Assembly (NCBI GenBank): GCA_049644265.1
Contig: JBARRO010000267.1
Coordinates: 1 to 33,484, forward strand
Length of the DNA: 33,484 nt
From: JBARRO01 sp049644265
GTDB taxonomy: Bacteria > Bacteroidota > Ignavibacteria > UBA10030
Direction: 5' to 3'
Positions 1 through 9,041 of the stretch are shown piece by piece. How positions within the stretch are numbered: position 1 is the stretch's first letter; each line of letters opens with the position of its first letter. The notes beneath the pieces are model-generated. The model was not told the DNA's origin, ran no database searches, and was given only the letters and a program-made list of their open reading frames with translations. The position numbers and the translations under genes are program-made.

Positions 1-789
1 CTCGAAACCCTCGGAGCTGAACTCAAGAAGCGACGACTTGAAAAACAAGTCTCGCTGACGGATATTTCTGCCGAGACACGGATCAATCAGAGATTTCTGG
101 AAGCGATGGAGGAAGGAAAGTTTTCGATCCTTCCCCAGACGTACGTCAGGGCGTTCCTTCGCGAGTATGCCGCCTCGGTGGGCCTCAGTCCTGACGATCT
201 GATGAAACAATACGATGCGGCGAAGCTCGAGGGTCACCCTCAGGGTCCGGATACCCAGCCCCGTCGGACTCCACCGCAGACTTCCGAACCGGCCGCTCCT
301 TCCATGCCGCGTATTTCGTCACAACTCCAGCGCACAATTATTTTCGGAGCCATCATTCTCGGAGCAGTCGTTGTCGCACTTCTTCTGTCGAATTCCAACT
401 CAAACCCGGTTCCCTCAAAACCGGTTTCTGAAATTCCGTTTGACCGCGTTGTCAAGGAAACCGAGGCGGCAACCATCAAAATAGATTCCGTTGCCCCCCC
501 GACACTACCCGTGACGACTCCTCCGAAAGTCGACAGCCTTCGCCTGGAGATGTTCACCCTTGATTCTGTCTGGATGAGCATTCTGATTGATGGCAAAAAG
601 ACCGAAGAATACCTTTTTCCGCCGAAACGAAGGAAAACCTGGATTGCCCGGGACCAGTTTTCTGTGACCATGGGCAATGCCGGCGGTGCGAATTTTCAGT
701 TAAATGGGAAGGACCTTGGCGCTCTTGGAAAACGGGGCGCCGTTCTTCGCAATGCGATCATTTCAGAGTCGACTCTCAGAAACCTTTAG
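1..789 (+). CDS. RodZ-like helix-turn-helix membrane protein (5' partial)
   Basis: The reading frame is open from base 1, so the start lies outside the window. The first visible residues (LETLGAELKKRR, then a helix-turn-helix with ISAETRINQRFLEAMEEG) match the Xre/HTH_25 domain at the N-terminus of RodZ-type proteins. After a Pro-rich linker there is one membrane segment (TIIFGAIILGAVVVALLLS), a second Pro/Thr-rich linker, and a C-terminal beta-rich domain (about the last 85 residues, from LRLEMFTLDSVWMSILIDGK) like DUF4115 of RodZ. RodZ links MreB to the cell wall machinery; here the role is inferred from architecture only. It ends 18 bases before ligA. An internal ATG at 106 would remove part of the HTH, so it is not taken as the start. 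Confidence 0.8.
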   Translation, partial: LETLGAELKKRRLEKQVSLTDISAETRINQRFLEAMEEGKFSILPQTYVRAFLREYAASVGLSPDDLMKQYDAAKLEGHPQGPDTQPRRTPPQTSEPAAPSMPRISSQLQRTIIFGAIILGAVVVALLLSNSNSNPVPSKPVSEIPFDRVVKETEAATIKIDSVAPPTLPVTTPPKVDSLRLEMFTLDSVWMSILIDGKKTEEYLFPPKRRKTWIARDQFSVTMGNAGGANFQLNGKDLGALGKRGAVLRNAIISESTLRNL

Positions 790-807
790 CAGCGGTCCTG
801 ACTCTGC

Positions 808-2844
808 ATGGCGCCGGCAGCAAAAAGTGGAACGGTAGCAAAGAAAGCCGGGTTGCTCCGGGAGAGAATCCGCGAGCATGACTACCGGTATTATGTGCTC
901 GCAGAGCCGTCAGTTTCTGACGAAGAGTACGATCGGCTGATGCGTGAGTTACTGGAGCTGGAGCGCGAGTATCCAGAGCTTGTGACGGATGACTCGCCGA
1001 GCCAGCGGGTCGGTGGCCAGCCGGTCAAGGAGTTTACGACTGTCACGCACGCTGTACCGATGTTAAGTCTCTCAAACACGTACAGCGAAGAAGAGGTCCG
1101 GGATTTTGACCGTCGTGTCCGTTCCCTTCTGGGGAAAGAGCCGTACCGATACATTTGTGAATTGAAGTTTGACGGCCTGGCCGTCAGTCTGCTCTATCAG
1201 GGAACGAAGTTTGTGCGGGGAGCAACACGGGGCGACGGTCTTCAGGGAGACGACATTACAAACAACCTGAGGACGATCCGTTCCGTCCCGTTACAACTCG
1301 TGAACCCGCGCAAAGGCCTCGAGGGCATTGAAGTGCGTGGCGAGGTGTTCATGAAGCGGGACGATTTTCGGCGGATGAACGAGGAACGTGAGCTCGCGGG
1401 AGAAAAGACGTTTATCAACCCGCGGAATTCCGCAGCCGGGACCCTGAAGTTGCAGGACCCGAAAATCGTCGCACAACGGCCGTTGAATTTTTCTGCGTAT
1501 GCTCTCCGCGCGGAGAGGTTTCAGCTTTCCAGTCATCATGAAAATCTCAAGCTCCTTCGGAGCCTGGGGTTTCCGGTAAGCGAACACGTACGGCTTTGCG
1601 ACCGTGTCGACGACGTGGTCGAGTACTGGAAGGAATGGGAGGAACGACGCGAGGATCTGCCTTACGACATTGACGGAGTCGTCGTCAAAGTCGATTCCCT
1701 CCGGCAGCAGGAGGAGTTGGGGACAATCGCAAAAAGCCCCCGGTGGGCGATCGCATTCAAGTTCGCCTCGCGAAAGGCGGAGACCGTGCTCGATGGGATC
1801 ATCTTTCAGGTCGGGCGTGTGGGAACGGTGACTCCCGTCGCAGAATTGAGGCCCGTATTTATCGGCGGCACGACGGTCTCCCGTGCGACACTGCACAACG
1901 AAGACTATATCCAGGAATTGGGCCTGCGGCCGGGGGATACGGTCGTTGTCGAAAAAGGCGGCGATGTCATTCCCAAGGTAAGCGGGGTTGTGCAGGGCAA
2001 GCGCCCGTCGGGAACCAGGCCTTTCGCGTTTGCGCGTGAATGCCCGGAATGCGGCACAAAACTCGTCCGTCCCGAAGAAGAAGCGAACTACTATTGCGAG
2101 AACAGCGAGTGTCCGGCTCAGATTCGGGGACGCATTCAGCACTTCGCCCATCGTGGCGCAATGGATATCGAGGGTCTCGGAGAGGCGATTATTGATGAGT
2201 TTGTCCGCCTCGGCTACCTCCGGAATTACGCCGACATCTACGACCTTCATAAGAAACGGTCGAAGATTCGCAGGTTGGAGGGATGGGGGGAAAAGAGTGT
2301 TCAGAACTTGCTTCATGCAGTCAAGGACAGTAAGAACCGGCCTTTTTCGCGGGTTCTGTTTGCCCTTGGAATCAGGCATATCGGCGCGGGTGTCGCACAG
2401 CTCCTCGTGCGCGACCTTCCGACGATCGACCGGATCATGGGAGCGAAGAAGGAAGAGCTGGAAGTGATTCAGGGAATCGGACCCCGAATAGCCGACAGCG
2501 TCGTTCGATTCTTCGAGGAAGGTCACAACCGGAGGCTGGTTGGACGGCTTCGAACCGCGGGCGTCCGAATGGAGGAGAAACAAAAAAGGGCAGTCACCGG
2601 ATCTCCGTTTTCCGGAAAGACGCTTGTCCTCACCGGAACGTTGGAATCGATGGGGCGCGAAGAAGCGAAGCAAAAAATTGAGACGCTTGGGGGGAAGGTC
2701 ACATCGAGTGTCAGCAAGAACACAGATTTTGTCGTGGTGGGCGCTGAACCGGGAACAAAGTATGAGAAAGCTCAGAAGCTCGGCGTTCCGATCCTCGACG
2801 AAAAAGAATTTGTCAAGATCCTTACTTCATACGACGTCCAGTAA
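808..2844 (+). CDS. ligA: NAD-dependent DNA ligase LigA
   Basis: A full-length bacterial LigA of 678 residues, which seals nicks using NAD+. The Ia domain opens with LRERIREHDYRYYVLAEPSVSD. The adenylated lysine is K120 in the KxDG motif (ELKFDG). The OB domain follows, then a four-Cys zinc finger (CPECGTKL...YYCENSECPAQ, about residues 410-440), the HhH region, and a C-terminal BRCT domain beginning near GSPFSGKTLVLTGTLESMG. The ATG at 808 lies 18 bases after the upstream stop and has no strong Shine-Dalgarno, so its start is the least certain part. A long antisense frame over 1291-2673 is a codon-bias shadow. Confidence 0.98.
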   Translation: MAPAAKSGTVAKKAGLLRERIREHDYRYYVLAEPSVSDEEYDRLMRELLELEREYPELVTDDSPSQRVGGQPVKEFTTVTHAVPMLSLSNTYSEEEVRDFDRRVRSLLGKEPYRYICELKFDGLAVSLLYQGTKFVRGATRGDGLQGDDITNNLRTIRSVPLQLVNPRKGLEGIEVRGEVFMKRDDFRRMNEERELAGEKTFINPRNSAAGTLKLQDPKIVAQRPLNFSAYALRAERFQLSSHHENLKLLRSLGFPVSEHVRLCDRVDDVVEYWKEWEERREDLPYDIDGVVVKVDSLRQQEELGTIAKSPRWAIAFKFASRKAETVLDGIIFQVGRVGTVTPVAELRPVFIGGTTVSRATLHNEDYIQELGLRPGDTVVVEKGGDVIPKVSGVVQGKRPSGTRPFAFARECPECGTKLVRPEEEANYYCENSECPAQIRGRIQHFAHRGAMDIEGLGEAIIDEFVRLGYLRNYADIYDLHKKRSKIRRLEGWGEKSVQNLLHAVKDSKNRPFSRVLFALGIRHIGAGVAQLLVRDLPTIDRIMGAKKEELEVIQGIGPRIADSVVRFFEEGHNRRLVGRLRTAGVRMEEKQKRAVTGSPFSGKTLVLTGTLESMGREEAKQKIETLGGKVTSSVSKNTDFVVVGAEPGTKYEKAQKLGVPILDEKEFVKILTSYDVQ

Positions 2845-2862
2845 CCTTCAGATCATTAACTT

Positions 2863-2868
2863 AGGAGG
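2863..2868 (+). promoter_or_regulatory. Strong Shine-Dalgarno deciding the start at 2873
   Basis: AGGAGG, four bases ahead of ATG 2873. It sets the start of the barrel protein and rules out the longer frame that runs back into ligA. Confidence 0.75.
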
Positions 2869-2872
2869 TTTT

Positions 2873-3526
2873 ATGCAACGGAACATTCTCCGGTTCGCCG
2901 CTATCCTTCTTGCCGTCGTTGTCATGGCAAGTGCGAGCACCGCTCAGATGCGCAGTAACAAATTTGGTGTCGGGGCAGGTGGCTCCCTGTACATCTTCGC
3001 CTATGACGGAAACGAGGGTCTGCTCAAGCCGGGAGGAAGCCTTAATTTGAGCTACTCCATCTATGAGCATATCGGTATTCGTGCGATGTTCGGGGCGGGT
3101 CAGCTTGGATGGAAGACCGGTAGTACAAACAACACCACGACACTGTTGTCGGGAAACCTGTATTTGAGCTATGACGTCCTTCCCCACAGCGCGTTCAATC
3201 CGTTTGTCTTCGGAGGCGTCGGAGGGATTTACTTTGACCCTCATAGCGATGCGGGCGTGTATGCGACGAATTTCGCCTCGTTCAACAAGATGGACATCAA
3301 TTATCTTGGGGGTGTTGGCTTTGATTACTTCTTCAGTGAGTTCTTTTCTGTCACGGTTTCCGGCGAAGCAGCCCTCACAAACACCGATTGGCTCGACGGC
3401 TCCAAGAGTGTCAGCGCCTCCAACGACAACTATAAGCGCATCAATATCGAATTCCGGTATTACTTCTTCGACCAGACGTATGTAACCAACCTGATCAAGG
3501 CGCTTCAAGAACGCATGCGCAAGTAG
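2873..3526 (+). CDS. Outer-membrane beta-barrel protein
   Basis: A 217-residue secreted protein. The signal peptide (MQRNILRFAAILLAVVVMASASTAQ) has a basic n-region, hydrophobic core and probable cut after TAQ at residue 25. The mature part alternates glycine/aromatic beta-strands (FGVGAGGSLYIFAY, LNLSYSIYEHIGIRAMFGAG, NPFVFGGVGGIYFD, INYLGGVGFDYFFSEFFSVTVSGEAAL) and ends in an aromatic-rich strand (INIEFRYYFF). This is typical of OmpA/OprF-like or PF13505-type small barrels. The start is chosen from the strong AGGAGG; the open frame continues upstream inside ligA but that part is a shadow. Substrate and role unknown. Confidence 0.8.
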   Translation: MQRNILRFAAILLAVVVMASASTAQMRSNKFGVGAGGSLYIFAYDGNEGLLKPGGSLNLSYSIYEHIGIRAMFGAGQLGWKTGSTNNTTTLLSGNLYLSYDVLPHSAFNPFVFGGVGGIYFDPHSDAGVYATNFASFNKMDINYLGGVGFDYFFSEFFSVTVSGEAALTNTDWLDGSKSVSASNDNYKRINIEFRYYFFDQTYVTNLIKALQERMRK

Positions 3527-3543
3527 GCAAACGCACCGAAGAC

Positions 3544-4083
3544 ATGCTCGATCGGACAAGGCTCAAAATCGGATTATGGTACTCCCGTTTCTATTTTCGT
3601 AAGAATCGCGATGAGGCGATCCGGTTTACGGAAGCTGTCTCGCGTGCCCGTCGGGCCCTCGTCCTCTTCCCCGAATCCGCACTTGATTGGGAGTCCACAC
3701 AGACCGTCCTGAAATATCTCTCGCGCCGTTTCGCGTCCGGCAGTATGCTGCTCCTCGTTCGCGATGACCTGAAGGCAAATGTCGGAGGAGCTCAGGCTGT
3801 CAAGACGGTGACGTACACGCTCCAGGATGTCAACACCTGGTTTGTTCCCCGGGGGCAATTGCTTCGGAAGATGAAAACAAGTACATTCGACATAGCCGTG
3901 GATCTGAATTTCGGCCTCGCTCTTCCGAGCGCATTCTTGTGCCGCCAGTCCAACGCACCGTTGCGCGTCAGCTTCGCAAAAGAACAGGGAGATCAATTCT
4001 ACAACTTCCAGATTCAAACCCGGGCGACCTCGAGCAATCCAACGGCGTACCGAAGCCTCCTAAGATGTCTGGATATGTTTTAA
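3544..4083 (+). CDS. Hypothetical protein, weakly GT9/DUF6913-like
   Basis: A 179-residue soluble protein with no signal peptide or membrane helix, between the barrel gene and a STAS gene. I do not recognise it securely. The segment FDIAVDLNFGLALPSAFLCRQSNAPLRVSF resembles the 'F-D-hydrophobic-DL...A-FL' strand-helix of the small Bacteroidota DUF6913 family and of the N-terminal domain of GT9 (ADP-heptose) glycosyltransferases. There is no second nucleotide-binding domain, so a complete glycosyltransferase is unlikely. Same-strand spacing (17 bases after the previous stop, 19 before the next start) suggests co-transcription. The name is a hint only. Confidence 0.6.
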   Translation: MLDRTRLKIGLWYSRFYFRKNRDEAIRFTEAVSRARRALVLFPESALDWESTQTVLKYLSRRFASGSMLLLVRDDLKANVGGAQAVKTVTYTLQDVNTWFVPRGQLLRKMKTSTFDIAVDLNFGLALPSAFLCRQSNAPLRVSFAKEQGDQFYNFQIQTRATSSNPTAYRSLLRCLDMF

Positions 4084-4102
4084 CGCGTTTGCAGAGATCC
4101 GT

Positions 4103-4435
4103 ATGCAATTCGAAATAAAAAAGAACGGAACCGCAGTCGTCATCAAAGTCAAAGAGCGAAAGCTCGACGCCTCCGTGTCTCCGGAATTGAAGGGGGAATT
4201 CCTGATCCTTTGCACGCCCCAGACCAAGGAACTCGTGATCGATCTCTCCGACGTCGATTTCTGCGACAGCAGCGGATTGAGCGCTCTCCTCATTGCAGAA
4301 CGCAAGATGCGGGAGCATTCCGGCGTCGTCAAGCTCGCAGGCATGAACAAAAAAGTCCATTCGCTGATCAAGATCTCCCATCTCGACCGGGCGTTCCGCA
4401 TTTTCGACTCCGTCGCCAAAGCCATAAAGAGCTAG
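4103..4435 (+). CDS. STAS-domain anti-sigma factor antagonist
   Basis: A 110-residue single STAS domain covering the whole protein, the usual size of SpoIIAA/RsbV-type anti-anti-sigma factors. The phosphorylation loop reads VDFCDSSGLSALL; S56 is at the place of the serine that partner-switching kinases phosphorylate. Beta-strand AVVIKV and the final helix (HSLIKISHLDRAFRIFDSVAKAI) fit the fold. The family sequesters an anti-sigma kinase when unphosphorylated. No anti-sigma kinase or phosphatase gene is nearby, so its partner lies elsewhere. Confidence 0.9.
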   Translation: MQFEIKKNGTAVVIKVKERKLDASVSPELKGEFLILCTPQTKELVIDLSDVDFCDSSGLSALLIAERKMREHSGVVKLAGMNKKVHSLIKISHLDRAFRIFDSVAKAIKS

Positions 4436-4492
4436 TGCCTTTCGGGCGGGAATCCGCTCTCTTCTTCCCTTACTGAATTCCTGGAGTTTACC

Positions 4493-5968
4493 GTGGGGTT
4501 CACCCTTCTCGACTACACCATTGTCGTCCTGTATTTGGTCGGCGTCACCGTTGCCGGCATTCTCATCTCGGGAAGACAGAAGACAACCCGCGATTACTTC
4601 CTCGGCGGCAAGGAAATGGCGTGGTGGTCGGTCGGATTCTCCATCGTTGCAAGCGAAACCAGCACGCTCACCTTCATCAGTATTCCCGGGCTCGCCTACA
4701 AGAGCAATATGATGTTCCTCCAGCTTGCCTTCGGCTATTTTATCGGCAGGCTCCTCGTCAGCGTCGTGTTCATCCCCGCATACTACAAAGGCGATCTCGA
4801 AACCGCCTACGACTTCCTGGGAAAAAGGTTCGGCATGTCCTTGCGGAAGTTCACATCGTCCGTGTTCATTGTCACGCGGGTTCTTGCTTCGGGCGTCCGA
4901 CTCTTCGCAACGGCCATTCCTGTCCATCTCATCACGGGATTTGATTATCCCACCAGTATTCTGATGATCGGCGTGTTTACGCTGGTCTATACGTATCTTG
5001 GCGGTCTGCGGGCCGTCGTGGCCATGGATGTTGTCCAGATGTTTATCTATCTCGGCGGCGCAGCAGCGTCGATGTTCCTGATCCTCCACCGTCTCCCCAA
5101 TGGCTGGACGGATGTCGTGCAATTTGCTACGGCCAACGGTGCAGACAAATTTCAAATATTCAACCCGAGTTGGGGGACGGGATTCATGGATTTCCTTTCA
5201 TCCCCCTATACCCTCGTTGGCGGACTGCTCGGCGGTACGTTCCTCACCATGGCTTCGCACGGCACCGATCAGCTACTTGTGCAGCGCCTCCTCGGCTGCA
5301 AAACCAAATGGGACAGCCAGAGGGCTCTGATGCTCGACGCGTCGTTGATCGTCCTCCAGTTCGCGTTCTTCCTTGTTCTTGGCCTGTGTCTGTTCGCGTT
5401 CTACGGCGGCGTCCCGTTTCAGCAACTCGGCCTTTCTTCTTCAGATGAAATATTCCCAAAATTTATCGTTGAGAACCTGCCCACGGGAATTGCGGGCTTG
5501 GTCGTGGCGGGGGTTCTGGCATCGGCCATGGGGACTCTTTCCTCCTCCATCAGTTCTCTCGCATCATCCACATTCCTCGACCTGTTCAAAATGACCGACC
5601 TTGGCAGGTCGCTCGACCATGTGAGGGAGATTCGTTGGTCAAAGGTATTCACGCTGTTTTGGGGAATCATGTTGATCGGAGGTGCAATGCTCTTTACCGA
5701 CACAAGGAACCCCGTTGTCGAATTGGGCCTGAAGATCGCCTCATTCACGTACGGCGGCCTCCTTGGCACGTTCTTTCTTGGTCTTCTCTTCAAGAAAACG
5801 ATCCAAATGGATGCGTACATTGGATTCGTTGCGGGATTATCCGCCATGGTTGCTGTGCTGACGTACTCCACCATTGACTTCACGTGGCATACCTTCATCG
5901 GATGTGCGGTGACAATTCTTGTCGGCAACATTTCAGGCTGGGCCCGCCGGACCTTCAGGGCTGCCTGA
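4493..5968 (+). CDS. Sodium:solute symporter (SSS family)
   Basis: A 491-residue protein with about 13 membrane helices. Its N-terminus (LLDYTIVVLYLVGVTVAGILIS, then TTRDYFLGGKEMAWWSVGFSIVASETSTLTFISIPGLAY) is characteristic of the SSS/SGLT family. GTYLGG-like (YTYLGGLRAVVAMDVVQMFIYLGG) and ASAMGTLSSSISSLASS segments are also family hallmarks. The start is GTG at 4493, preceded by GGAG about 8 bases upstream. It imports an unknown substrate (sugar, amino or carboxylic acid) with Na+; specificity cannot be read from the sequence. Confidence 0.93.
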   Translation: MGFTLLDYTIVVLYLVGVTVAGILISGRQKTTRDYFLGGKEMAWWSVGFSIVASETSTLTFISIPGLAYKSNMMFLQLAFGYFIGRLLVSVVFIPAYYKGDLETAYDFLGKRFGMSLRKFTSSVFIVTRVLASGVRLFATAIPVHLITGFDYPTSILMIGVFTLVYTYLGGLRAVVAMDVVQMFIYLGGAAASMFLILHRLPNGWTDVVQFATANGADKFQIFNPSWGTGFMDFLSSPYTLVGGLLGGTFLTMASHGTDQLLVQRLLGCKTKWDSQRALMLDASLIVLQFAFFLVLGLCLFAFYGGVPFQQLGLSSSDEIFPKFIVENLPTGIAGLVVAGVLASAMGTLSSSISSLASSTFLDLFKMTDLGRSLDHVREIRWSKVFTLFWGIMLIGGAMLFTDTRNPVVELGLKIASFTYGGLLGTFFLGLLFKKTIQMDAYIGFVAGLSAMVAVLTYSTIDFTWHTFIGCAVTILVGNISGWARRTFRAA

Positions 5969-5996
5969 GACCTCAACTTCCTGCCTGGCGTTTGCG

Positions 5997-6935
5997 ATGA
6001 AGAAGCGATTGGTTCCCCCCACAAAGAAAAGCAACACCACCCCGCTCGACCGTCAATTGGGCAGGCATTTTGATTTTCTTCGCCTTGAAAAGGGTGTTTC
6101 GAAACAAACGCTGGATTCCTATACCTTCGATTTCCAAAAATACCGCTCGTTCCTCTCCGATGCTGGTGTAGACTCCGCGGCGAAAGTCACAGAAAAACAC
6201 GTCAGTGACTTTATTCACGTCCTTCATCGGATGGGGCTGTCAACAAAGAGCATTGCGAGAACTCTTTCGGCCGTTCGTGGCTTTCATCGCTTTCTTCTGG
6301 GAGAGGGAGAAACTGCAGACGATCCGACGCAGAACGTCGATACCCCGAAGAGGACCAAGAACCTACCGGAGGTGCTGAGTATCGCAGAAGTTGAGGCAAT
6401 TCTCAGGGAACCGGATATCCGTGGACCGCTTGGGATTCGTGACCGCGCAATCCTTGAAACATTGTATGCGTCGGGGCTTCGCGTGTCAGAACTCATTACG
6501 CTCAAACAATCGAATCTTCTGTTTGATGAGGGGTTGATTCTTGTGATGGGGAAAGGCTCCAAGGAGCGTCTTGTGCCGATCGGCAAGTCGGCACAGAAGT
6601 GGATCGGGCAATATCAAAAACAGACCCGCATTCACCTTTCAAAGGGAGGAAAGTCTCACGACGTTTTGTTTCTTAACGGAAGAGGAACGGGCCTGAGCCG
6701 AATGACAGTGTGGAAAATGGTCTCAAAGTATGCTTCGGACGCCGGAATAAGGAAAGAGGTTCACCCTCACACATTCCGCCATTCGTTCGCGACTCATTTA
6801 TTGGAGGGAGGAGCGGATCTTCGCGTGGTGCAGGAGATGTTGGGACATGCCGATATCTCAACCACGCAAATCTATACGCACATTGACAGGGAGTATCTGA
6901 AGGAAGTCCATCGGACGTTTCATCCGAGGGGGTAG
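5997..6935 (+). CDS. Tyrosine recombinase XerC/XerD-like
   Basis: A 312-residue Xer-type recombinase starting at ATG 5997, just after the symporter stop. A longer in-frame start at 5919 would overlap the symporter and adds only low-complexity residues. The N-terminal SAM-like DNA-binding domain covers about 18-105. The catalytic set is complete: R162 (SGLRVSEL), the beta-hairpin Lys in GKGSKERLVPIG, H258 and R261 (HPHTFRHSFATHLL), H284 (LGHADISTTQ) and nucleophile Y293 (IYTH). Length and motifs fit the housekeeping dimer-resolution enzymes acting at dif. XerC and XerD cannot be told apart here, and a mobile-element integrase cannot be excluded because repeats follow directly. Confidence 0.92.
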   Translation: MKKRLVPPTKKSNTTPLDRQLGRHFDFLRLEKGVSKQTLDSYTFDFQKYRSFLSDAGVDSAAKVTEKHVSDFIHVLHRMGLSTKSIARTLSAVRGFHRFLLGEGETADDPTQNVDTPKRTKNLPEVLSIAEVEAILREPDIRGPLGIRDRAILETLYASGLRVSELITLKQSNLLFDEGLILVMGKGSKERLVPIGKSAQKWIGQYQKQTRIHLSKGGKSHDVLFLNGRGTGLSRMTVWKMVSKYASDAGIRKEVHPHTFRHSFATHLLEGGADLRVVQEMLGHADISTTQIYTHIDREYLKEVHRTFHPRG

Positions 6936-6942
6936 GAAGGAA

Positions 6943-6971
6943 GCAGTCAGCGGTCAGCGGTCAGCGATGAG
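6943..6971 (+). repeat. GGTCAGC tandem words
   Basis: Directly after the recombinase the sequence repeats CAGTCAGCGGTCAGCGGTCAGCG. A related stretch (AGCGGTCAGCG, then CTGACTGCTGACAGCTGA and GCTGACAGC) lies at 20839-20895 between lysA and asd. This is a dispersed word-repeat typical of intergenic space in this group. Function unknown. Confidence 0.6.
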
Positions 6972-6997
6972 AGCTTGATGAGAAGCTGGTGTTTTCT

Positions 6998-7053
6998 GGA
7001 CTCATCCCCCTTTTTAGATCTCCCCCTTCTCTAACGGAGTTAGAGAAGGGGGA
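6998..7053 (+). repeat. Palindromic 'GGACTCA' element, copy 1 (right end missing)
   Basis: It begins with GGACTCATCCCCC (6998-7010) and contains a hairpin with perfect 15-base arms, TCCCCCTTCTCTAAC (7021-7035) and its complement (7039-7053), loop GGA. The right terminal inverted repeat found in copy 2 is absent. It sits between the convergent ends of the recombinase (6935) and the decayed T9SS gene (7060), so it could act as a two-way terminator, although no long T-run follows. Confidence 0.8.
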
Positions 7054-7059
7054 TAAAGA

Positions 7060-8368
7060 TCAGCGAATCAACAGCATTTTTTTTGTCATAACGAAATCAC
7101 TGGTTTCAAGTCTGTAGAAGTACACTCCGCCTGCAACTGTTTGACCCACATCGTTTTTTCCTTCCCAATGAATCCGATGTAAACCGATTTTCTGCTCTTC
7201 GTTAACAATTGTTCTGATTTCTCTTCCCAGGACATCCAGAATCACAACGCGGACGTAATCCGGGGCTCGTAGAGAGTATTCCATCGATGTTGAAGGATTG
7301 AAGGGATTTGGAAAATTCTGACCAAGAGCGCTCGTCTCCGGCCTTAAACGATGAACATCCTCAACTCTAGTCGTCAGATCGAGATAGTAAATCCCATGTA
7401 TACCATAGGAGCCAATGAAAACTCTCCCCGTTCCAATCGTATCGAGGCAAAGGGCAGAGACGGTTGAGGGCGAAATTGGGCTCATCAGTGACCAATGATC
7501 TGCAGCATCAGTACTTCGATAGATTCCCCCAGGAGTACACACAAACAATTCTTCAGGCCTTTTCGGATTCGATATGAATCGCCCTACGTTGTTTGTGTCG
7601 AGGCCATTGTTCTTCTCGAACCAACTTTTCCCTCCATCCGTGGTCTTGTAGATCCCATGTCCATAAGTTCTCGAATTCTGGAGTGCCGCATAGATTGTTT
7701 CTGAAGTCCGTTCATCAAATTGCACGAGTATCGCCGTGTGGAGCTGGGAAAGTCCAAGTGAATCCCAGGTCTGCCCTCGGTCTGTGCTTCTATATACACC
7801 GTCGGAAGAACCGATGCAAAGAATGTTGGGATCGGATTTCAAAATTGAAAGTGAGACCGGAGAAACTGGAACTTCAATTGTATCCCACGTGACTGCCTGA
7901 TGAGATCTTCGAACAAGCACATAACCATTGGATGCATAGACATTTCTCTCGGGACTGGAATCGGTTTCGATGAAGTAGATCGGGATGTCGGAGTACAATT
8001 GCATATCATTCCAAGAGATCCCACCATCTGTGGTTTTGTACATCGCGTAACCAACCTGCCCTGTGGGCTATCTCAGGATTTACGGGATCGATGGAGAGGA
8101 TTACGCATGTATACCCACCTCTGTATGTCCAACTCTCGCCACTGTTAGTGCTTCGATGGACGCCATCGGATCCCCCAGCATAAACAATTCTGGGATCTGA
8201 AGGCGCAACTCTGAGTTCAAAGGCCCGAAAATTTCCGTCATCGGATCCGTTCGCTAGGCGCCATTACTGAGCGTTCGACAAAGAAACACACAGGCTCAGA
8301 AAGAGAATTACAACGACAAAGGCTGCGATGGATAAGTAGTGTCGAGTTTTTGTTCGAAAGGGCTTCAC
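7060..8368 (-). pseudogene. Decayed T9SS-sorted BNR/photosystem-like repeat protein
   Basis: Read on the minus strand this is one secreted protein broken twice. A GTG at 8368 opens a good signal peptide (MKPFRTKTRHYLSIAAFVVVILF..SNAQ). An in-frame TAA follows at 8264-8266, right after NAQ. Reading on in the same frame gives WRLANGSDDGNFRAFELRVAPSDPRIVYAGG and STNSGESWTY. A one-base shift near 8060-8070 leads into the long frame beginning MYKTTDGGISW at 8043. The body carries BNR-like units (TTDGGISW, STDRGQTWDS, TTDGGKSWFE, STDAADHWS). The C-terminus is a type A T9SS sorting domain (ALGQNFPNPFNPSTSMEYSL ... GGVYFYRLETSDFVMTKKMLL). It would have been exported through the outer membrane. Sequencing error could explain one lesion, less easily both. 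Confidence 0.82.
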
Positions 8369-8515
8369 TTGAATCCGGAGTAAGCTCGGAGGGGTAAGCT
8401 TGGTTGCTGAGGCCCCTCTGGCAACGGCTTGAGAAAAAGTACAGATTATCTTAGCAAGACGCAATGTAAGAGCCGACTGCTGTCTTAGATCTGAGAAAGA
8501 ATCTCCAGGGTTTCT

Positions 8516-8603
8516 GGACTCATCCCCCTATTGAGATCTCCCCCTTCTCTAACGGGGTTAGAGAAGGGGGATCGGAGCTCTACTGCGTCAGGGGGTTGAG
8601 TCC
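8516..8603 (+). repeat. Palindromic 'GGACTCA' element, copy 2 (complete)
   Basis: An 88-base unit. The terminal inverted repeats are GGACTCATCCCCC (8516-8528) and GGGGGTTGAGTCC (8591-8603), matching 12 of 13. The inner hairpin has perfect 15-base arms at 8539-8553 and 8557-8571 with loop GGG. The right end lies inside the DUF559 gene and encodes its last residues, GLNPLTQ and stop, on the minus strand. Confidence 0.85.
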
Positions 8604-8978
8604 TGAAGCCAAGACTATTCCTCGTATTTTTTGGAGCACCAAACCGAGTCTGTCCTCGATTTCTTCATTTGTGAAACGAACAACCTTGATACCGAGGCAA
8701 TTGATGATGTATGTCCGGTAGTCATCGTACTCCTTCTGATAATCGTGGCTCTTACCGTCAACTTCAATCACCAGGCGGTGTTCGTGGCAATGGAAGTCCG
8801 CAATGAAAAAAGCTTCTTTGCCCTCGTAATCGAAAAAGATCGGATGCTGTCGAAGAAACTTCTTACCGAGAAATTGTCGGTTCCGGAGCGAGTTCCAGAG
8901 AATCCGCTCTGTTGCTGTTTGGTTTTTTCGAAGAATGCGGGCGAGTTCTGTGGCCATCTCTAACGTTACCCGAGACAT
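8580..8978 (-). CDS. DUF559 (Vsr-like) endonuclease-domain protein
   Basis: A 132-residue protein of the DUF559 family, small PD-(D/E)XK-fold proteins related to Vsr nicking endonucleases. Visible family features are ARILRKNQTATERILWNSLRNRQFLGKKFLRQHPI, then the active-site strands FIADFHCHEHRLVIEVDGKSHD (D..ExDG) and YDDYRTYIINCLGIKVVRFTNEEI. The true function of DUF559 proteins is poorly known. ATG 8978 is preferred; a TTG at 9008 and an ATG at 8957 are alternatives. The final residues GLNPLTQ and the stop are encoded by the palindromic element at 8516-8603, so the native C-terminus may have been replaced. Confidence 0.85.
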   Translation of the reverse strand: MSRVTLEMATELARILRKNQTATERILWNSLRNRQFLGKKFLRQHPIFFDYEGKEAFFIADFHCHEHRLVIEVDGKSHDYQKEYDDYRTYIINCLGIKVVRFTNEEIEDRLGLVLQKIRGIVLASGLNPLTQ

Positions 8979-9041
8979 GCCCCACGCTAAGAATTCCCCG
9001 ATTTCCAATCAATACGCAATTGCGTAGTTTTCTTTTGTGCT

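Noticed and set aside
1291..2673. Long minus-strand open frame antisense to ligA
   Set aside because: It lies wholly opposite a clear LigA with all motifs; its composition is that of a codon-bias shadow and no family is recognisable.
3968..5155. Long minus-strand open frame over the STAS and symporter genes
   Set aside because: It is antisense to two well-supported genes, is very rich in charged residues, and has no domain signature.
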